Positions 49,501 through 61,121 are shown, counted from the first letter of the stretch. The stretch is 64,000 nucleotides of DNA from Sclerurus mexicanus (GCA_013396755.1 VWZF01005684.1:520601-584600); one strand, 5' to 3'. Made by a program: numbers and translations. Notes: generated from the letters alone by a model not told the origin.

Positions 49501-52500
49501 TCTATTATTTCTCAGAATTTATGGAGATATTTATACTCTTAAATTTGTGAGTTCCTTTATTAGACAAGTAGCCCTTTTGAGATAAATAACTACTCTGAAA
49601 AAAAATAGCTTTTGACTACTAAGTGTCCAGAAAAGAAAAGTTCTTAAATACTTGTGAACAGTGGTTTGGAGTAACTGGTGGAATAAACATTTAACAGAAA
49701 GTTCAGACTTTTTTATTCGGAATTGATTTGAACCTGCCTACAGGTCACAGGTGCCAATTTGGTAGATGTGAGTCTGTTGTGAGTGTTATGGGTATTTGCC
49801 CATCAAAATAAATGTATCAAACTGTCTTCCACAGTCTGCGGTCCCTGATTAAAATAGTTTTTACTATTTGATTACCCTTATTAAACAGAGTTCTTTGATG
49901 AAACCTGAGTCTTATTTGTGGGTTTAGTCTTGTATCATATTTGTTGCATGCCAGTTAAAAATTACTATTATACAACACATGTACGGTCAGCAACTGTATT
50001 TTTGCAATTGCAATATGCTGTGGCTGCTTCCAAGGCTCAGTGACCCCCTCACCCATCTCACACCTGCAGGGTGCAGAATTACTGTGTGGAGCTATAGAAA
50101 ATTTTTATATTGTCATGATATAGCATCAATATTAAATGCTCAAAGAATGCTCAAAGATTCTTATGATTTTGAATGCTCAAGGAAAAGAAACAGAGAGGAT
50201 AAAGATACGTTTATCTCTGCAACACTGTTGTCATTTTTTTTACTGTCTCACTTTAACATGTCTTAAACACAGAGAAAATGATACTAAGAAAATTACCAGT
50301 GAGTATGGAAAATAAGTACCCATGAGAAAATATTGCAATTAGTCTTGAGTAGACTGTTTTCAGTCTTCTCTTCAATATAGTCCCTTCATACAGTACAGAC
50401 ACTTCTCTGCATCATTTTGGCCATATGTGTGCATACAAGTGCACAGAGACGTGCACTAATGTACGTGTAATTCTGGTTCCATTATTTCTAAACTTTCCGC
50501 ACTAATGAATAATATATATGCAGTTTAACTATTACATATTGGCAAATATTTTTAACAAGCAGCCATTTTGCAAAGATTAAAAGTTAACCCTTACCTCCAT
50601 GGTGCAATGACCATGGGCCTACGGTCTGTTTCCAAGGCCCAGGTGCATGGCTACAGGTCAAGGTTACAGAGGGGAAGGAAGAGTTGTGCAGAACAGAGCA
50701 ATTCTGCTAAAAAAAATTGGCTGGTAGCATCAGTTGAGCCTCTACATATTTCTTAATACTTTCCTATTGCTGAGTCACACTGCATTATAAAATCACCTCG
50801 CAAATCAGAAAATTGTGATGATTGAAACACTTCTATGTTAAAACAACCTCTGATGCTCAATAACTATAGGCCAAATGTCAAGATATTTACTGATAGAGTT
50901 AGATCCTAGTGAGTATTAGCTGGCATCCTATATCAGAGTACTACCTGCAAAAGCTGAAGGCATGCTGTGACTGACTGAGGTGTTCAGCAACTTGCAAAGC
51001 CATGTGGGTGCTAAAGGTAGTACCACTAGTCCAAGGGGCTGAATCAAAAAGAAAAAAAAAACCAAAAAAAACCACAACCAAACTAATTTGGCCCATAATC
51101 AGATAGCCAGTCAAGTACACATACCTGTGCACAATATAGATTGCAGTCTGACTCTCTGGTTCTATTGAATTCAACAGAAAAGTGCTTACTGGCTTTAACA
51201 AGGACAGATGTAATCCCAGAACCTGAAATATCTCCACAAACCAGTTAATTTTCAATATAAAAATGTCTAAATGTATGTTTTATCAAGCCACTTTTATGTT
51301 TCACTGGCCCCTTTATCTTGTGTCAAACAAAAATTCATAATACCAATTTTGACTGAAGGCTGGCTTTAATTACAATTTCTTTTACAGGTCTCAACTGCTT
51401 TTTGTGTCCTGGGAAATGAGAGCAATTCTTTCTATCATATTCAGAAAGAAAATGAAAAGGTTGGTAAATGTATAAGTAATTTTAACTGATTCATTGATCT
51501 GAATACTTTTAAAGTAATACAGTAAGTATTTCTGTCACACTTTGAAGTTAAGCTTGGAGCTCAGTTACATCCCTTAGGGTTGTTTTATAGCCATTAAGAA
51601 TGTGTACCTTTTATCTGGTGCCTTCAATTAATTGAATTTCAAAAATATTCTCAAATGTTTTTAGAAAATCATTTAGTTCCTGGAGGACATTCCTGTGTGA
51701 TTTATTGTTACAGTAATTAAAAGCAGTGAGTATTACACTGGTCACTGTTGGAACTCCTGTCTGCCTTTGGCTATATTTTGGTTTAAGTTAAAACATATAG
51801 TGCACTTGAGAGACTTGTGAAGGGAGGTAAAAAAAAAAATTAATTATTTTCAGATTGCTTCAGAATTTTGGCACACTTAGACATAACCTCTTAAAGTGAT
51901 CACAGTGATATTTACATGATAATTGTATGCAAGCACAATTAAACTTCTATATTAAACAATTAAATAATGCTTTTCCTGCTATGGTGAATTATTCCTGACT
52001 ACCCATATTAGTATTCTGTAGTTCTAATCAGTGCCATAAATAATTTTCAGTTTTACACGTTCTGCTCTGAAGCAATTATTAAGAGCTCTTAGGAAGAGTT
52101 AAAACAGCTAATGAAAATAATTAGCAGGAAAAAAAAAATCGTGGTTCATCCTGTACTGAAAGATAACCCTAACTGAAAACTACAAACGATGCTTTAATTG
52201 CATCTTTGTTTTCTTAGACGAAAACAGTTCTCTCCTGTAATCCCTTTTGTGCAAGAAGTGATCACTCAGAAGTAGCATTTCACAGAACTACTCACTCACA
52301 GGAAGATTGGTGGGATTAGACCCATGGCCCAGGTCTCTTTAGTTGTGTAACACGGAGGAAGGATCTTTTTTCTCTATTGCTTCTCTGGAGCTCCACCTCA
52401 GCAGCACTACTCACCTGAACAAGGTCTGCAGGCTCAGATTGCCCTCCACACTCGGGCAAAGCTACAGTGCAGAAAGGAGAACTTGGTGCTGCTGATTCAC

Positions 52501-54329
52501 TTGGTATCTTCTGCCTTTTCAGGAACTTCAAGGAGGCTTGAAATCATTCTGCTCCTAAATCTTTAAAATATGCTCTTTTCCTACTGAAAAATAACCCTCT
52601 TCACCCATCCACATATTGAGCACACTAAGACAGCCTTAGATATTTCTCTAACCAAAAAAACATATTTTTCTACCACAAAACAAGCATCTTCCAAAAATCA
52701 TGGGCTCACAAATGGAATTAGGGTACTTGCTTGAAAAATTATTGAAAAAATAATCATGAGCCTGTATCCTTGTGGACTACAAAAGACCCTCAGATGGCCA
52801 CTTGAGATCTGAAAATAAATGTGGTTTATTATCTTAGGTATGCATTTATGAATAAAAGTCTAATTGTACAGATTCTGACCAATACAGGTCAGTACCAGAT
52901 AACCATTTCACATTTAAATGTACACACTGAAGTCATTGTTCAAAGTAATAACCTATCCTTTTAATAAACCATCCCCGTTACACTGAAATGCCTAAAGGTT
53001 TTCTAATGTGCATCAGTCTTTTGAACATCACATAATGAATTTAATGTGAGAAAAGGAACAGAAATGAACCTGCATGGATCCTTGCACATTAAGATAAACC
53101 TCGCTCCTCTGAGGCTAGTATAAAACTTGGCACCCAAACCAGATGAGGACAAAAATACTTTCAGTGAAAGTCTGATCTCCATCCATATATTCACTACATT
53201 CTGAATTATACTGGCTTTCCTGTGACACTATTCCAGTTAAGTAAATTATCTCAGAGGCTTCACAATTAAGCTAATGTGTTCCTAGGACCTTCATAGTGAC
53301 CATGAGTTATGATACATGCATTAGTATATTATTCCTTGACTAGGTGTGATTTAGTAACCTCTATAGGAAAATAAATGCCAAAAAAGAGATCGAGCTGGTG
53401 TTCTTTCCCATCTGATGTATGAGAAAGTAGGTCTTCAAAATGTAGCCACAGTGCTGAAAGAATTGACACTGACAATTAAAATGATATTCCTTTTCTTAAT
53501 GGAAATATGTGGTGCTATCACCAGTGCTGTTTGTCTAATGACATGGAAAATTAAGGTTTTTAACCACTTGGTATCATTTAATAATGGCCTTTTCACAGCA
53601 GAGAGGGCATTGCGCTAGCTACAGAAATGGGAAAGAATGCCAAAGAATGCCAGGAGCATTTCTATAGTGAAAAGAGCACCTTTTAATAGTTTAAACATTA
53701 AAATTGTTGAGGCCTTAGCATTATTGGTCATTAAAAAAAAAAAAAAAAGAGAGGGAGAATGAGAATCTGTAGCAATATCACAAGACACATGAGTCAAAAT
53801 CTACAAATGCCCTTCCAGCCATGGGACCTAGCCCATGATTTTTTGGGACCACTTCCCAAATGCTTTTGCTGTGGTTGCAAGCACCTTCCCAGATTTATCC
53901 ATGACCAGTGTTCCCTCAGTGTCTATCACGTCACTATGGTTGACCCACATGAACATCCACTGGGATTTCAGCTCCACTCCGTTTGGTTGCCCTCCTGCCT
54001 GGCCAGGCCAGTTTCTGACAGAAAGCCACCGTGCTTTCTGCTGCATAGGTCAAAGTGGCAATCGTGGCAATTTCCAAGGTGTGCAGGTCGACATGAACAA
54101 ATTGGAAAAGACAGACTCAAGTGTCTGCTCGCTTTCTTTACCCATCATTGAAATAATTAAAAATGTTGATCTTGTCGACCTGAGGTTGTTATATTACAAA
54201 AGACTCATATTAATGTACTGTTACTGATGGTAGCTGTTAATATAAAAAAATGTTTTTTGAATGAAGTCTCCTACACATGAACATCGTATTTCAGGGCAGG
54301 GGGGCAGCTATATCCAGCAGCCCCCCAGC
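46531..54329. other. Intergenic DNA, no gene recognised
   Basis: AT-rich sequence with many short frames. A GC-richer kilobase at about 48160-49150 holds overlapping frames of up to 96 codons on both strands without recognisable domains. A 16-A run lies at 53733-53748. The segment 53800-54160 has two plus-strand frames of 130 codons and a minus-strand frame of 72 codons that I cannot identify. Enhancers are plausible but not demonstrable here. Confidence 0.45.
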
Positions 54330-54960
54330 ACCTTAGCTCCCCCCATGCAACTCTGTTGCCTGGAAAAGTGGGGGCGGCCGCTGTCCGGGCCCCTGGCTCC
54401 AGACCGGGGAAAGGGGTGGAGGAAGACACTACGAGGTCCCAGTCCCCTCAAAGCAGATTTGGGCCAGGGAGCAGATGTCACCTCCGGGGGGTGAATAGCG
54501 TCACCCCGCTCTGTAAAACACGGGCTCGGCTGGGCGGGCGGGCGGCTGGACGGGATCTCCGGGGGCAAGCGGCGGGGTTCCCCCCGGGGGCGGCTCCCCA
54601 CCGCAGGCACACGGCTGTCCCGGAGGGCTCGGCCCTGTTGCAAGCTGAATCTGCCAGCAGCCGAGCAGCCGGGCTCGGAGGCAGCCTGGGGCGGGAGCCT
54701 GGGGGCAGCGCCAGCGGGACGGGCCTCCCCGGGGGAAGGGAAGGAAAAGTCCAGGGCCGGGACGGGGGCAGCGCGCACGCCTCCTGTGCCCCCGGGGGGG
54801 GGTTCAGAGGAGAGCATGAGGGTCCCATGGGGCGACTGGGGAGCAGCGCGATACCCCTGTCCGAGCCGCAGAGCCCTCGTCCCGCCGGCCGGGAGACAAC
54901 CCTGGGCGGGCAGCCAGGGAATCCACGTCGCTGTGGGTCTGTTACTCCGCTTTAAAATGC
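54330..54960. promoter_or_regulatory. CpG island A upstream of IRX4
   Basis: The sequence changes abruptly from AT-rich to dense in G, C and CpG (many cgg, gcg and ccgg words). Long open frames on both strands (270 codons minus, 199 codons plus) are explained by the lack of AT-rich stops, and I recognise no protein in them. In vertebrates such islands commonly mark promoters or Polycomb-bound developmental loci, which fits an IRX gene neighbourhood. It could serve a non-coding transcript or an alternative IRX4 start. Confidence 0.6.
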
Positions 54961-55499
54961 AAAGGCTCGTTGCATGATTGGCTTTCTGTTTACAAGTGCA
55001 GATGGGGAGAAGGCTCACATTTTCTTTCTCCGTGTGGTTTCCCCACCTTGAAAGCTGCAAGGGCAATCCGACTAGGGAGAAAGGGGAAAGAGAGTAGGAT
55101 TTCCCGGTTTCTGCATTCATCAGATTTACCCTGTCATTGCACTACAAGGTGCAGCGTGTGTCGAACATTACGAGCACGGGGCCATGCAAATGACACAGGC
55201 ATGAAAGAGCCCTGGCCAGAATAAATCTGTCGATGTACAGATGTTCCCTATTAACGTTACTGTTCAGCTTTGGTGGTTACTGAGGGAAGACACCGGATTA
55301 AAAATTCCCACTGCCGCCCCACCTCTGCTGAACCTTTCTCCCCACACCTCTTTGTCTTCGCTTAATTAGGTAGGATATAATACTTTCTTTTTCTCCTTCT
55401 CTGTCTTATTGAGACGTCTGCCCAGGCTCACGCCTTTAAACAGGAATGATATTGATCCCTCCTCCCCCTTCTGTCAATCCCGATTTGTCCCTTTTCCCG

Positions 55500-56060
55500 C
55501 TGAACAAACAATTAAGAAAAGAAAGTACCGAGCGCGCGGTGGAACTTGGCATGCGCAGGCTCCCTCGGGGATCCCGGGCGCTGCGCGGCCCCGGACAGCG
55601 GGCCTGGGCGCCCGGCACTGAGAGAGGGTTGCGAGAGCGGGAAAGGCATTTCGGAGTGGGGGCTCGCTGCCCGCTCGCGCAGCCCCGGGACCGAATAACT
55701 TCTCCGCAGGACTGCGCGCCGGTGGTCGTGGCAGCCGGCGGCTGAGACCGGGCGGGACGGTCGGAAAGACAGGCGCAGGAGGACGGAGAGGACAGAACAG
55801 GAGAAAGCGCTCCTGCCGCAACCTGCTTGGGGCTGCCTCCGGTGCCTACCTGCCCACCACCCCCCCACTCCCACCCNCTGGCCCGGGCAGCCCCCGGCGG
55901 CTCCCGGCTCCGCCGCGCTGCCCCCGGGCTATGAATAAAGCCGAGGCTGCCGGGGGGACAGGTACAGGTGCCCGTCTCCTGCGCGCAGGGCTACGCCGAC
56001 GTCCCAGCCCGCCTCCTCCAGCGGGAGGGAAACAAAGACGGCGAGAGAGGCAGGGAGAGT
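55500..56060. promoter_or_regulatory. CpG island B upstream of IRX4
   Basis: This is a second dense CpG and GC-rich block, about 5.2-5.7 kb before the IRX4 start codon, interrupted by a single unresolved base (55877). No recognisable coding frame is present. It is the best candidate for a distal IRX4 promoter or for the promoter of a neighbouring non-coding RNA, because candidate splice donors follow at 56659 and 56949. Confidence 0.55.
55877..55877. other. Single N, probable assembly join
   Basis: One ambiguous base inside a GC-rich island. I see no duplicated flank around this one, unlike the Ns at 62951 and 63687. The true gap size is unknown. Confidence 0.8.
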
Positions 56061-56079
56061 TGCCTGTAAGTTTAGCGCC

Positions 56080-56360
56080 TTTCAGTCGTGACTCGCGGAG
56101 ATAAATGATAGTTTGGAGGTGCGCGCAGTTAATCACCGCCACGGCTGCCGTACAGCGTGTGCAACCCGCAGATCATTAGGTTAAATGGAGGACATTCGTG
56201 TCCTTTCAGAATCAATGCAATTATTGTTGGCAACAAGGACAACAATTGGAGTGGCAGCACTAATTTTACTAACCTGCTATTAATTATGGTGTCCCCCACG
56301 CCCCAGACGGCGTTTATAACCCACGGAAGCAAGCGGCGCTGGCTGCTTCTGTTTTAAAAC
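56080..56360. promoter_or_regulatory. Candidate conserved regulatory block
   Basis: Immediately after CpG island B the sequence is dense in transcription-factor-like words. There is a 16-bp hairpin aggaca-ttcg-tgtcct (56189-56204), an inverted repeat ttgttg-g-caacaa (56225-56237) inside facing SOX-type words ATTGTT (56224-56229) and AACAAT (56242-56247), and a TTAATTA homeodomain word near 56280. This density and position fit a proximal enhancer or promoter element of IRX4. Conservation is inferred from texture only. Confidence 0.35.
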
Positions 56361-56560
56361 GGGAAAAGTTGGAAGTGGAATGCCTGGTCGTGTTGGAAAG
56401 TGTTAATCAGTAGGAAAGAGTGTGATCAGTGGAACTATTCGCTTGAGCGTCACTGGTACAGGGGGTTAGTGAAGTGGCTGTGGCGCCTGGGGACCGAAGG
56501 CTCCGTGCCGCGCCGCGCAGGTACCGCGCACTGAGACATGTCTGCGTTAGCTCCCCGCAG

Positions 56561-56658
56561 CATCCTGCCACGCCAGCCAGCGCAGACCAGAGGAGAGAAG
56601 CCCTGCCATGGCACAGCCATCGCTACCAGGTTTTAGCCGAAGACGGTCGTGATCGCAG
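56561..56658 (+). other. Candidate non-coding leader exon (IRX4 or ncRNA)
   Basis: A CAG|GT donor lies at 56658/56659 (gatcgcag then gtaaaa). The sequence before it contains an ATG in a good context (gccATGg, 56608-56610) that opens only a 14-codon frame ending in TGA. A second good donor, CTCTAAG|GTAAGG, is at 56948/56949. Other vertebrate IRX4 genes are known to have non-coding 5' exons. A matching acceptor candidate stands at 61195-61196 (ttgtttctag), 21 nt before the IRX4 start codon. The left boundary given is a guess (after a cccgcag at about 56560). This is inference, not evidence of transcription. Confidence 0.25.
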
Positions 56659-57290
56659 GTAAAAAATTTCTACTTCTTTTGGGTGTGATGCTTGTGTGTG
56701 TATGTGTGTGTCTCTCTACAGAAGCGGGAGGTGGGGGGAGCAGTGGGGCTTATCCCCCCCCCCTCCTTCCGAACCTGCTTCAGCAGCAAAGCAGCTGAAA
56801 ACGAACTGCTGGAGGGAAGAGAAACTATCTGTGATGAATCATTTGGCTTTGTGCAATCTTTACCTAGGACAGAGGGCAAATGTATTTTAACATATGTGTA
56901 TTATTTCTTGGGAAGGGGGTGTGGATATGATATTCAGCGAGCTCTAAGGTAAGGTACCGAGTCAAACTTTCTGGATTTTAAGACGAACTTTAAAAGGCGT
57001 AGAATTTGACCTTGCAAGTAGTAAAGTTTTACCTTCGCAGGGAAATAAGTTGAAGCTGTCGGCTGCCAGATAGCTCAAAGGTGGTGGCGCCTCAGTGCCT
57101 GCGGGTCTGCGGCACTGGGGGTACAGGAACTGGGAAAGGAAACCTTATAAAATCTTTGCTTTGCTAATGAAAGGATAGTTGCGATGCTCTGCACAGAGCA
57201 GGTAAACGTGGGCATGTTGTAGGGTTCATCTATAGCCATAGAGTAGCTGCTCAGGTTGCAGCGTTTGCTTCTCTTGATGAAAAGTTTTAT

Positions 57291-57324
57291 GTATGTGTCT
57301 GTGCGTGTGTGTGTATGTGTGTGT
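57291..57324. repeat. (TG)n-rich simple repeat
   Basis: Imperfect gt dinucleotide run followed by a short (ga)n stretch. Confidence 0.8.
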
Positions 57325-58875
57325 AAGAGAGAGTGAGAAAGTGTTGGCTCTAGTTCTTACGTGTGAAAAGTTAATAAATACAAAGAACAGAATGATCATG
57401 TGAGGCCTTTCTGCTTTAATCTAGATTGTTTGCCAAGAGGATTGAAGACTTACAAAATGCAAGCATTCAAATGGATAGCTTTGAACAACTGATTTTACTT
57501 GTAGTTGTAATCTGAGCAAATTAGTTAGCGGCTCCTTCTTATGCAACTGTTCTGTTGGTCATCAGGGCTCTGCCGATCCCAAGCTATGGCATGAGTTTGT
57601 GCAGGTTGGCTGCATTGGCTTGTTTCAGAGTGAAGGAGCTGCAGTTACACCTCAAATGAGCTCAGGGGGCAAAAAAAAGGCATGTATTTATAGCGAGTTT
57701 ATGAGGTAATCTACTTGAAAATGGTGTAGACTGCCCTTGGTTCCATGTCAGATTCCAAATGGGCAACATGTAGAGGTTTACGGTGTTTGTCAGGTGGTGT
57801 CAAGGTTGCTTTAAATCTGTAAGATGAAAACAAAGCAAACTCAACTGAAAGAGCTTTCTAAAGTCTGTTTAGCCCATAAGCAAATTCCGCTGCTGAAATA
57901 TTTCCAGGAGTGGCAACAACCCCACCAAAAGAGGAGATGAAAACACAGATAGTAAGTGTAGCTGCATTAGCTACCTCTAGATCATGTCCCTGAAGACGTC
58001 CATCAAAGTGTGAGTCCTGAAGAGGTTCTGTTTTACCTGCTGTGGCCTGTTCCAGCGTCACAGCTTTTCCTTCTCATTCCATGCTTTTACAATAAAACTT
58101 GTATGAGCGTTGGCTCCAGGTTCTCAGAGAAGAAACACGTAGTCCTGGGAGAGAGACCTGGTTGGGCTTTTGATGGGAAAAACCTGCTTGCCTGGGTGTG
58201 CAGTCTGGCTCTGACCAGAAGGGAACTCTCCAGCGTTTCCTATTAATCGCAATGGTTTTCCTTGCTCAAACTTTGGAGAAAGCAGTGTGTGCGCATTTCT
58301 CTTTCTCGAAAGCTGTTAACTGCTTTTTGCAGGAAAGGGGCTTTGACAAGGATCAATTTTTACTGCACAGCAAAGACTTGCATTTTCCAAATGCTTAAGG
58401 ATATAGCCCACAGCATTAAGCGTCTTTGCTTGGATTTGAACAGTGTTACGTTGTTTATGTGCAAGAACCACAAAGGTTATTTTAAATCATTGTAGGGCTT
58501 AATGCATGTTTGTGCTCTGGCACCAAAAATTCAAGATGAAATATAATTGTGTTGAGTTTCTTATCAACAAAGGGCCATTATTTGTAGACTGTAAGTGAAA
58601 CAAGACATCCAACAGTAGGGGAGGACGTAATGTCAGCTTTTGGCGTTTAAGGTTATTAAGTGCTTAGGATTATTAAGTTTTCTTGTTGCTTTTTCTTTTT
58701 GTTTGTTTGTTTTGGTGGGGTTTCTTTAATGACTGCTTTCTAGGGAATACAGATTGGAACTGACACAAAGCTGACCAGGGGTAAAGTAATAGAGTAGGCA
58801 GGCTGCAAAGGAAAATGACAAATAATTATCATGATTAATACAGGAAAGTTCAGTGCAAAAATGAGCACCAGAGTT

Positions 58876-58917
58876 ATTTGCATAGCACAGTGAAAGAAAA
58901 CTGTGATTTATAAATAG
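58876..58917. promoter_or_regulatory. POU octamer plus MEF2-like site
   Basis: ATTTGCAT (58876-58883) is an exact octamer word, and TTATAAATAG (58908-58917) fits the MEF2 consensus YTAWWWWTAR. A near-MEF2 word (ctataaatat) follows at about 58925. It lies 2.3 kb upstream of the IRX4 start codon. MEF2 would make sense for a ventricular-myocardium gene, but the match alone is weak. Confidence 0.2.
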
Positions 58918-59712
58918 ACAAGGACTATAAATATTGAATTTCTCTTTGTATTTTAAAGTTTAATACTCATCTAAATATCAAAACCTGTGGTGTTCTGTGG
59001 GCCACTGCTGAGTTGATATCTGCAGTATTATCAAAGGAGAGGGAATAAAACCAACCAAAATCCACAACACTAGGACATTTTCCCAACTGTAGCCTGGAAA
59101 ACTGGGAGGACTTCTTCAGGCATTTCTCCAGCTCTCCCAGCTAATTATAGTTCTTTACACCGAGCCGCTCTTGAGATAAGTGCAACTATTTTCTTCCCTA
59201 GCACCGGTGAATTTTACTCCGGAGCTTAAACAAACATCCCCCAGCGCAATGGACACAGGAGGCAGAGGGAGCAGCACCGAACACTGCGTGCAGACCATTG
59301 TGTAAACACTGTGTCTTTTCTTCACAAACAATGCCATAGCCCGTCAGCACGTCACACAGAAGGAAGCTGCTCGTAAAGAATCGCTAAAAGTAACATTATA
59401 TCCTGGCAGCACCGGGGTATAATGCAGGAGGAGGAATATAGAAGTGTTTCTGTAAAAGAAACTCATTGGCAAAGTTATTAATATTCCCAAAAAGAAAATT
59501 AGCATTTCAGGTGAGAAAAGAAAAAGCACTTTCTTCCCCTCCAAAAATCAATACAGAATTCCAAACAGATTATTTATGTCATTTGATTCCCTTTCTTTAT
59601 ACGTTTCTCCAGGCTACAGATACTGAGCTGTCAGAATAATTTGCATGTACTGTATATGATATATTTTATTTGCAAACACTCTAAAGCACCATAAAACGCC
59701 TCTTCTTGTAGT

Positions 59713-59762
59713 CTAACTCAATCTGAGAACTAGTATTTTCATCTGTAAATTAAAGCAATTAC
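59713..59762 (+). mobile_element. Possible MIR-like SINE relic
   Basis: The run taactcaatctgag, then ttttcatctgtaaa, then aagcaatta parallels the 3' half of the MIR core (taacctctctgag / tcatctgtaaaatg / gataata). Only about 50 bp resembles it and the tRNA-derived head is not seen. Confidence 0.3.
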
Positions 59763-59805
59763 ACATCAGATATTATATTATATGTACTGTGGTCTCCAGA
59801 TAGTC

Positions 59806-59831
59806 ATCAATCACCCTCAATCGAGCTGTCA
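59806..59831. promoter_or_regulatory. PBX- and MEIS-type TALE motifs
   Basis: ATCAATCA (59806-59813, reverse complement TGATTGAT) is the PBX-HOX word, and CTGTCA (59826-59831) carries the MEIS core TGTCA complement-style. Spacing is 12 bp, about 1.4 kb before the IRX4 start codon. Confidence 0.2.
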
Positions 59832-60488
59832 GTGTGGGCAGATTCGTTTCTGGGAGGCAGTCTTCCAGCTGGGGAGAAGAAGAGAACATCATCATTAATT
59901 AGAGTGTGACCCTGGGGCTATTCACATGTCTGAACCCAGGAATCTCTCTGAGCAAGTCTGCACACCACGGAGCAGCGTTCAACTGCAGCAGCAGCCCAGC
60001 TTCAGCCTCTGAGCTGACTCCTCTGCTTCCTCCATCCTGCCGGGGGCTGCCTTCTCACTCTGCCTCGGTGATACCGGCCGTCGGGGAGGAGATGCTGGGG
60101 CGGCCAGCATCTTTCTCCGACGGCCTGTTCCTGATCCCTCCGAGGGTGAAGCAGAAGGGGATGCTGCCTGCTTGTGTGTGGGGGGGTCCCAGACCCCCAG
60201 AGGGTAGGGAGACTGATGGCAGCGGTGGGATGAGCTGGGTAGAAGAGGGTGTTGGAGGTTTGAAGTAGGATCAAAGTCCTTTTAACGTGAAAAGTTACAT
60301 CTTTTCCATCATTCCCCGGCAGACGCTTGTAGGGTTTTCTACCTGTAATCACACGTCTGAAATAAAAGCCGAAAAGAAAAGCAGGATTGCTTACCATGTG
60401 CTTTATTGTCAGCGTTAGCACTAATTTTAACTGTTGATTAAATCTTAAATGAAGACTCAGTCGTGTGTCCCTTCATATGTCTTGTTTG

Positions 60489-60553
60489 TAATTGAGACTA
60501 ATTATTACTGTGGGGTGGGAAGAAGCAGCTGCTCATTAATTTATTTCTAATTA
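60489..60553. promoter_or_regulatory. Homeodomain-site cluster with E-box
   Basis: TAATTG (60489-60494), TAATTA (60499-60504), CAGCTG E-box (60526-60531), ATTAAT (60535-60540) and TAATTA (60548-60553) occur within 65 bp. This arrangement is typical of conserved enhancers near developmental genes, but AT-rich sequence gives such words by chance. Confidence 0.25.
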
Positions 60554-60836
60554 AAAGTGCTTACTAGCCTTTCAGGGACTAAGAAGGGTGGGGAAAAAAT
60601 CTTAGCTGATACAACATTGATCCTTAAGACTGAAAACATTCATTTCCTTTCCTTGCCCGCAGAAATATATATAAATGTTGCAAGCAGGCGTTGCCGCTGC
60701 CTGAGAGCTTCCCAAACTTTCGCCCTTGTTAGGCAGGCTGAAAGCGGTGCTGGAGAGTCTATTTTCCACGCGAGGGGAAAGGTTCCCGAAAATGAGTGTT
60801 AAACTTACAGGCAGGTTAATTTGAATAGATTTTGCG

Positions 60837-60844
60837 TGACGTCA
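60837..60844. promoter_or_regulatory. Full cAMP-response element TGACGTCA
   Basis: Exact palindromic CRE, 374 bp upstream of the IRX4 start codon. CREB/ATF proteins bind this word; within 500 bp of a start it is often functional. The match is exact, the role is inferred. Confidence 0.35.
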
Positions 60845-61025
60845 GAAGCTCGACTCTTAAAACAACGTGCTTATGAATGGATGTATTTGTGTCACTTTTC
60901 TTCTCCCCACCTTTTATTTTTCCGTGGGTGCAAAGTATGTTTTTCAGCCGTCATGTATGCCAGCCTTGGAGCCTACATCTAACAATTATTTCTCCTTCGT
61001 AGCGGGGAAGGTGCTAAAATCACTG

Positions 61026-61037
61026 TATATATTTAAA
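61026..61037 (+). promoter_or_regulatory. TATA-like sequence upstream of IRX4
   Basis: tatatatttaaa lies about 190 bp before the start codon, next to a G11 run. If used, transcription would start near 61055-61065. Two ATG-TAA start-stop words follow at 61050-61055 and 61062-61067. The acceptor-like sequence at 61195-61196 argues for an alternative spliced-leader model. Confidence 0.25.
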
Positions 61038-61121
61038 GGGGGGGGGGGAATGTAAGTTTTCATGTAAATAAATTAAATGTGCTTTTCTGCTTCGTCCTAT
61101 AAGCATCTAGGGACCTGTGGT

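Noticed and set aside
53759..54227. 130-codon plus-strand frames and a 72-codon minus-strand frame after a 16-A run; considered as a processed pseudogene
   Set aside because: No protein family recognised in any frame; the A run is on the wrong side for a plus-strand retrocopy and no target-site duplication is visible.
54308..55120. 270-codon open frame on the minus strand (with 199-codon plus-strand counterpart)
   Set aside because: Both lie in a CpG island where stops are rare; composition is Pro/Arg/Gly/Ala-rich, nothing is recognisable, and frames overlap on opposite strands.
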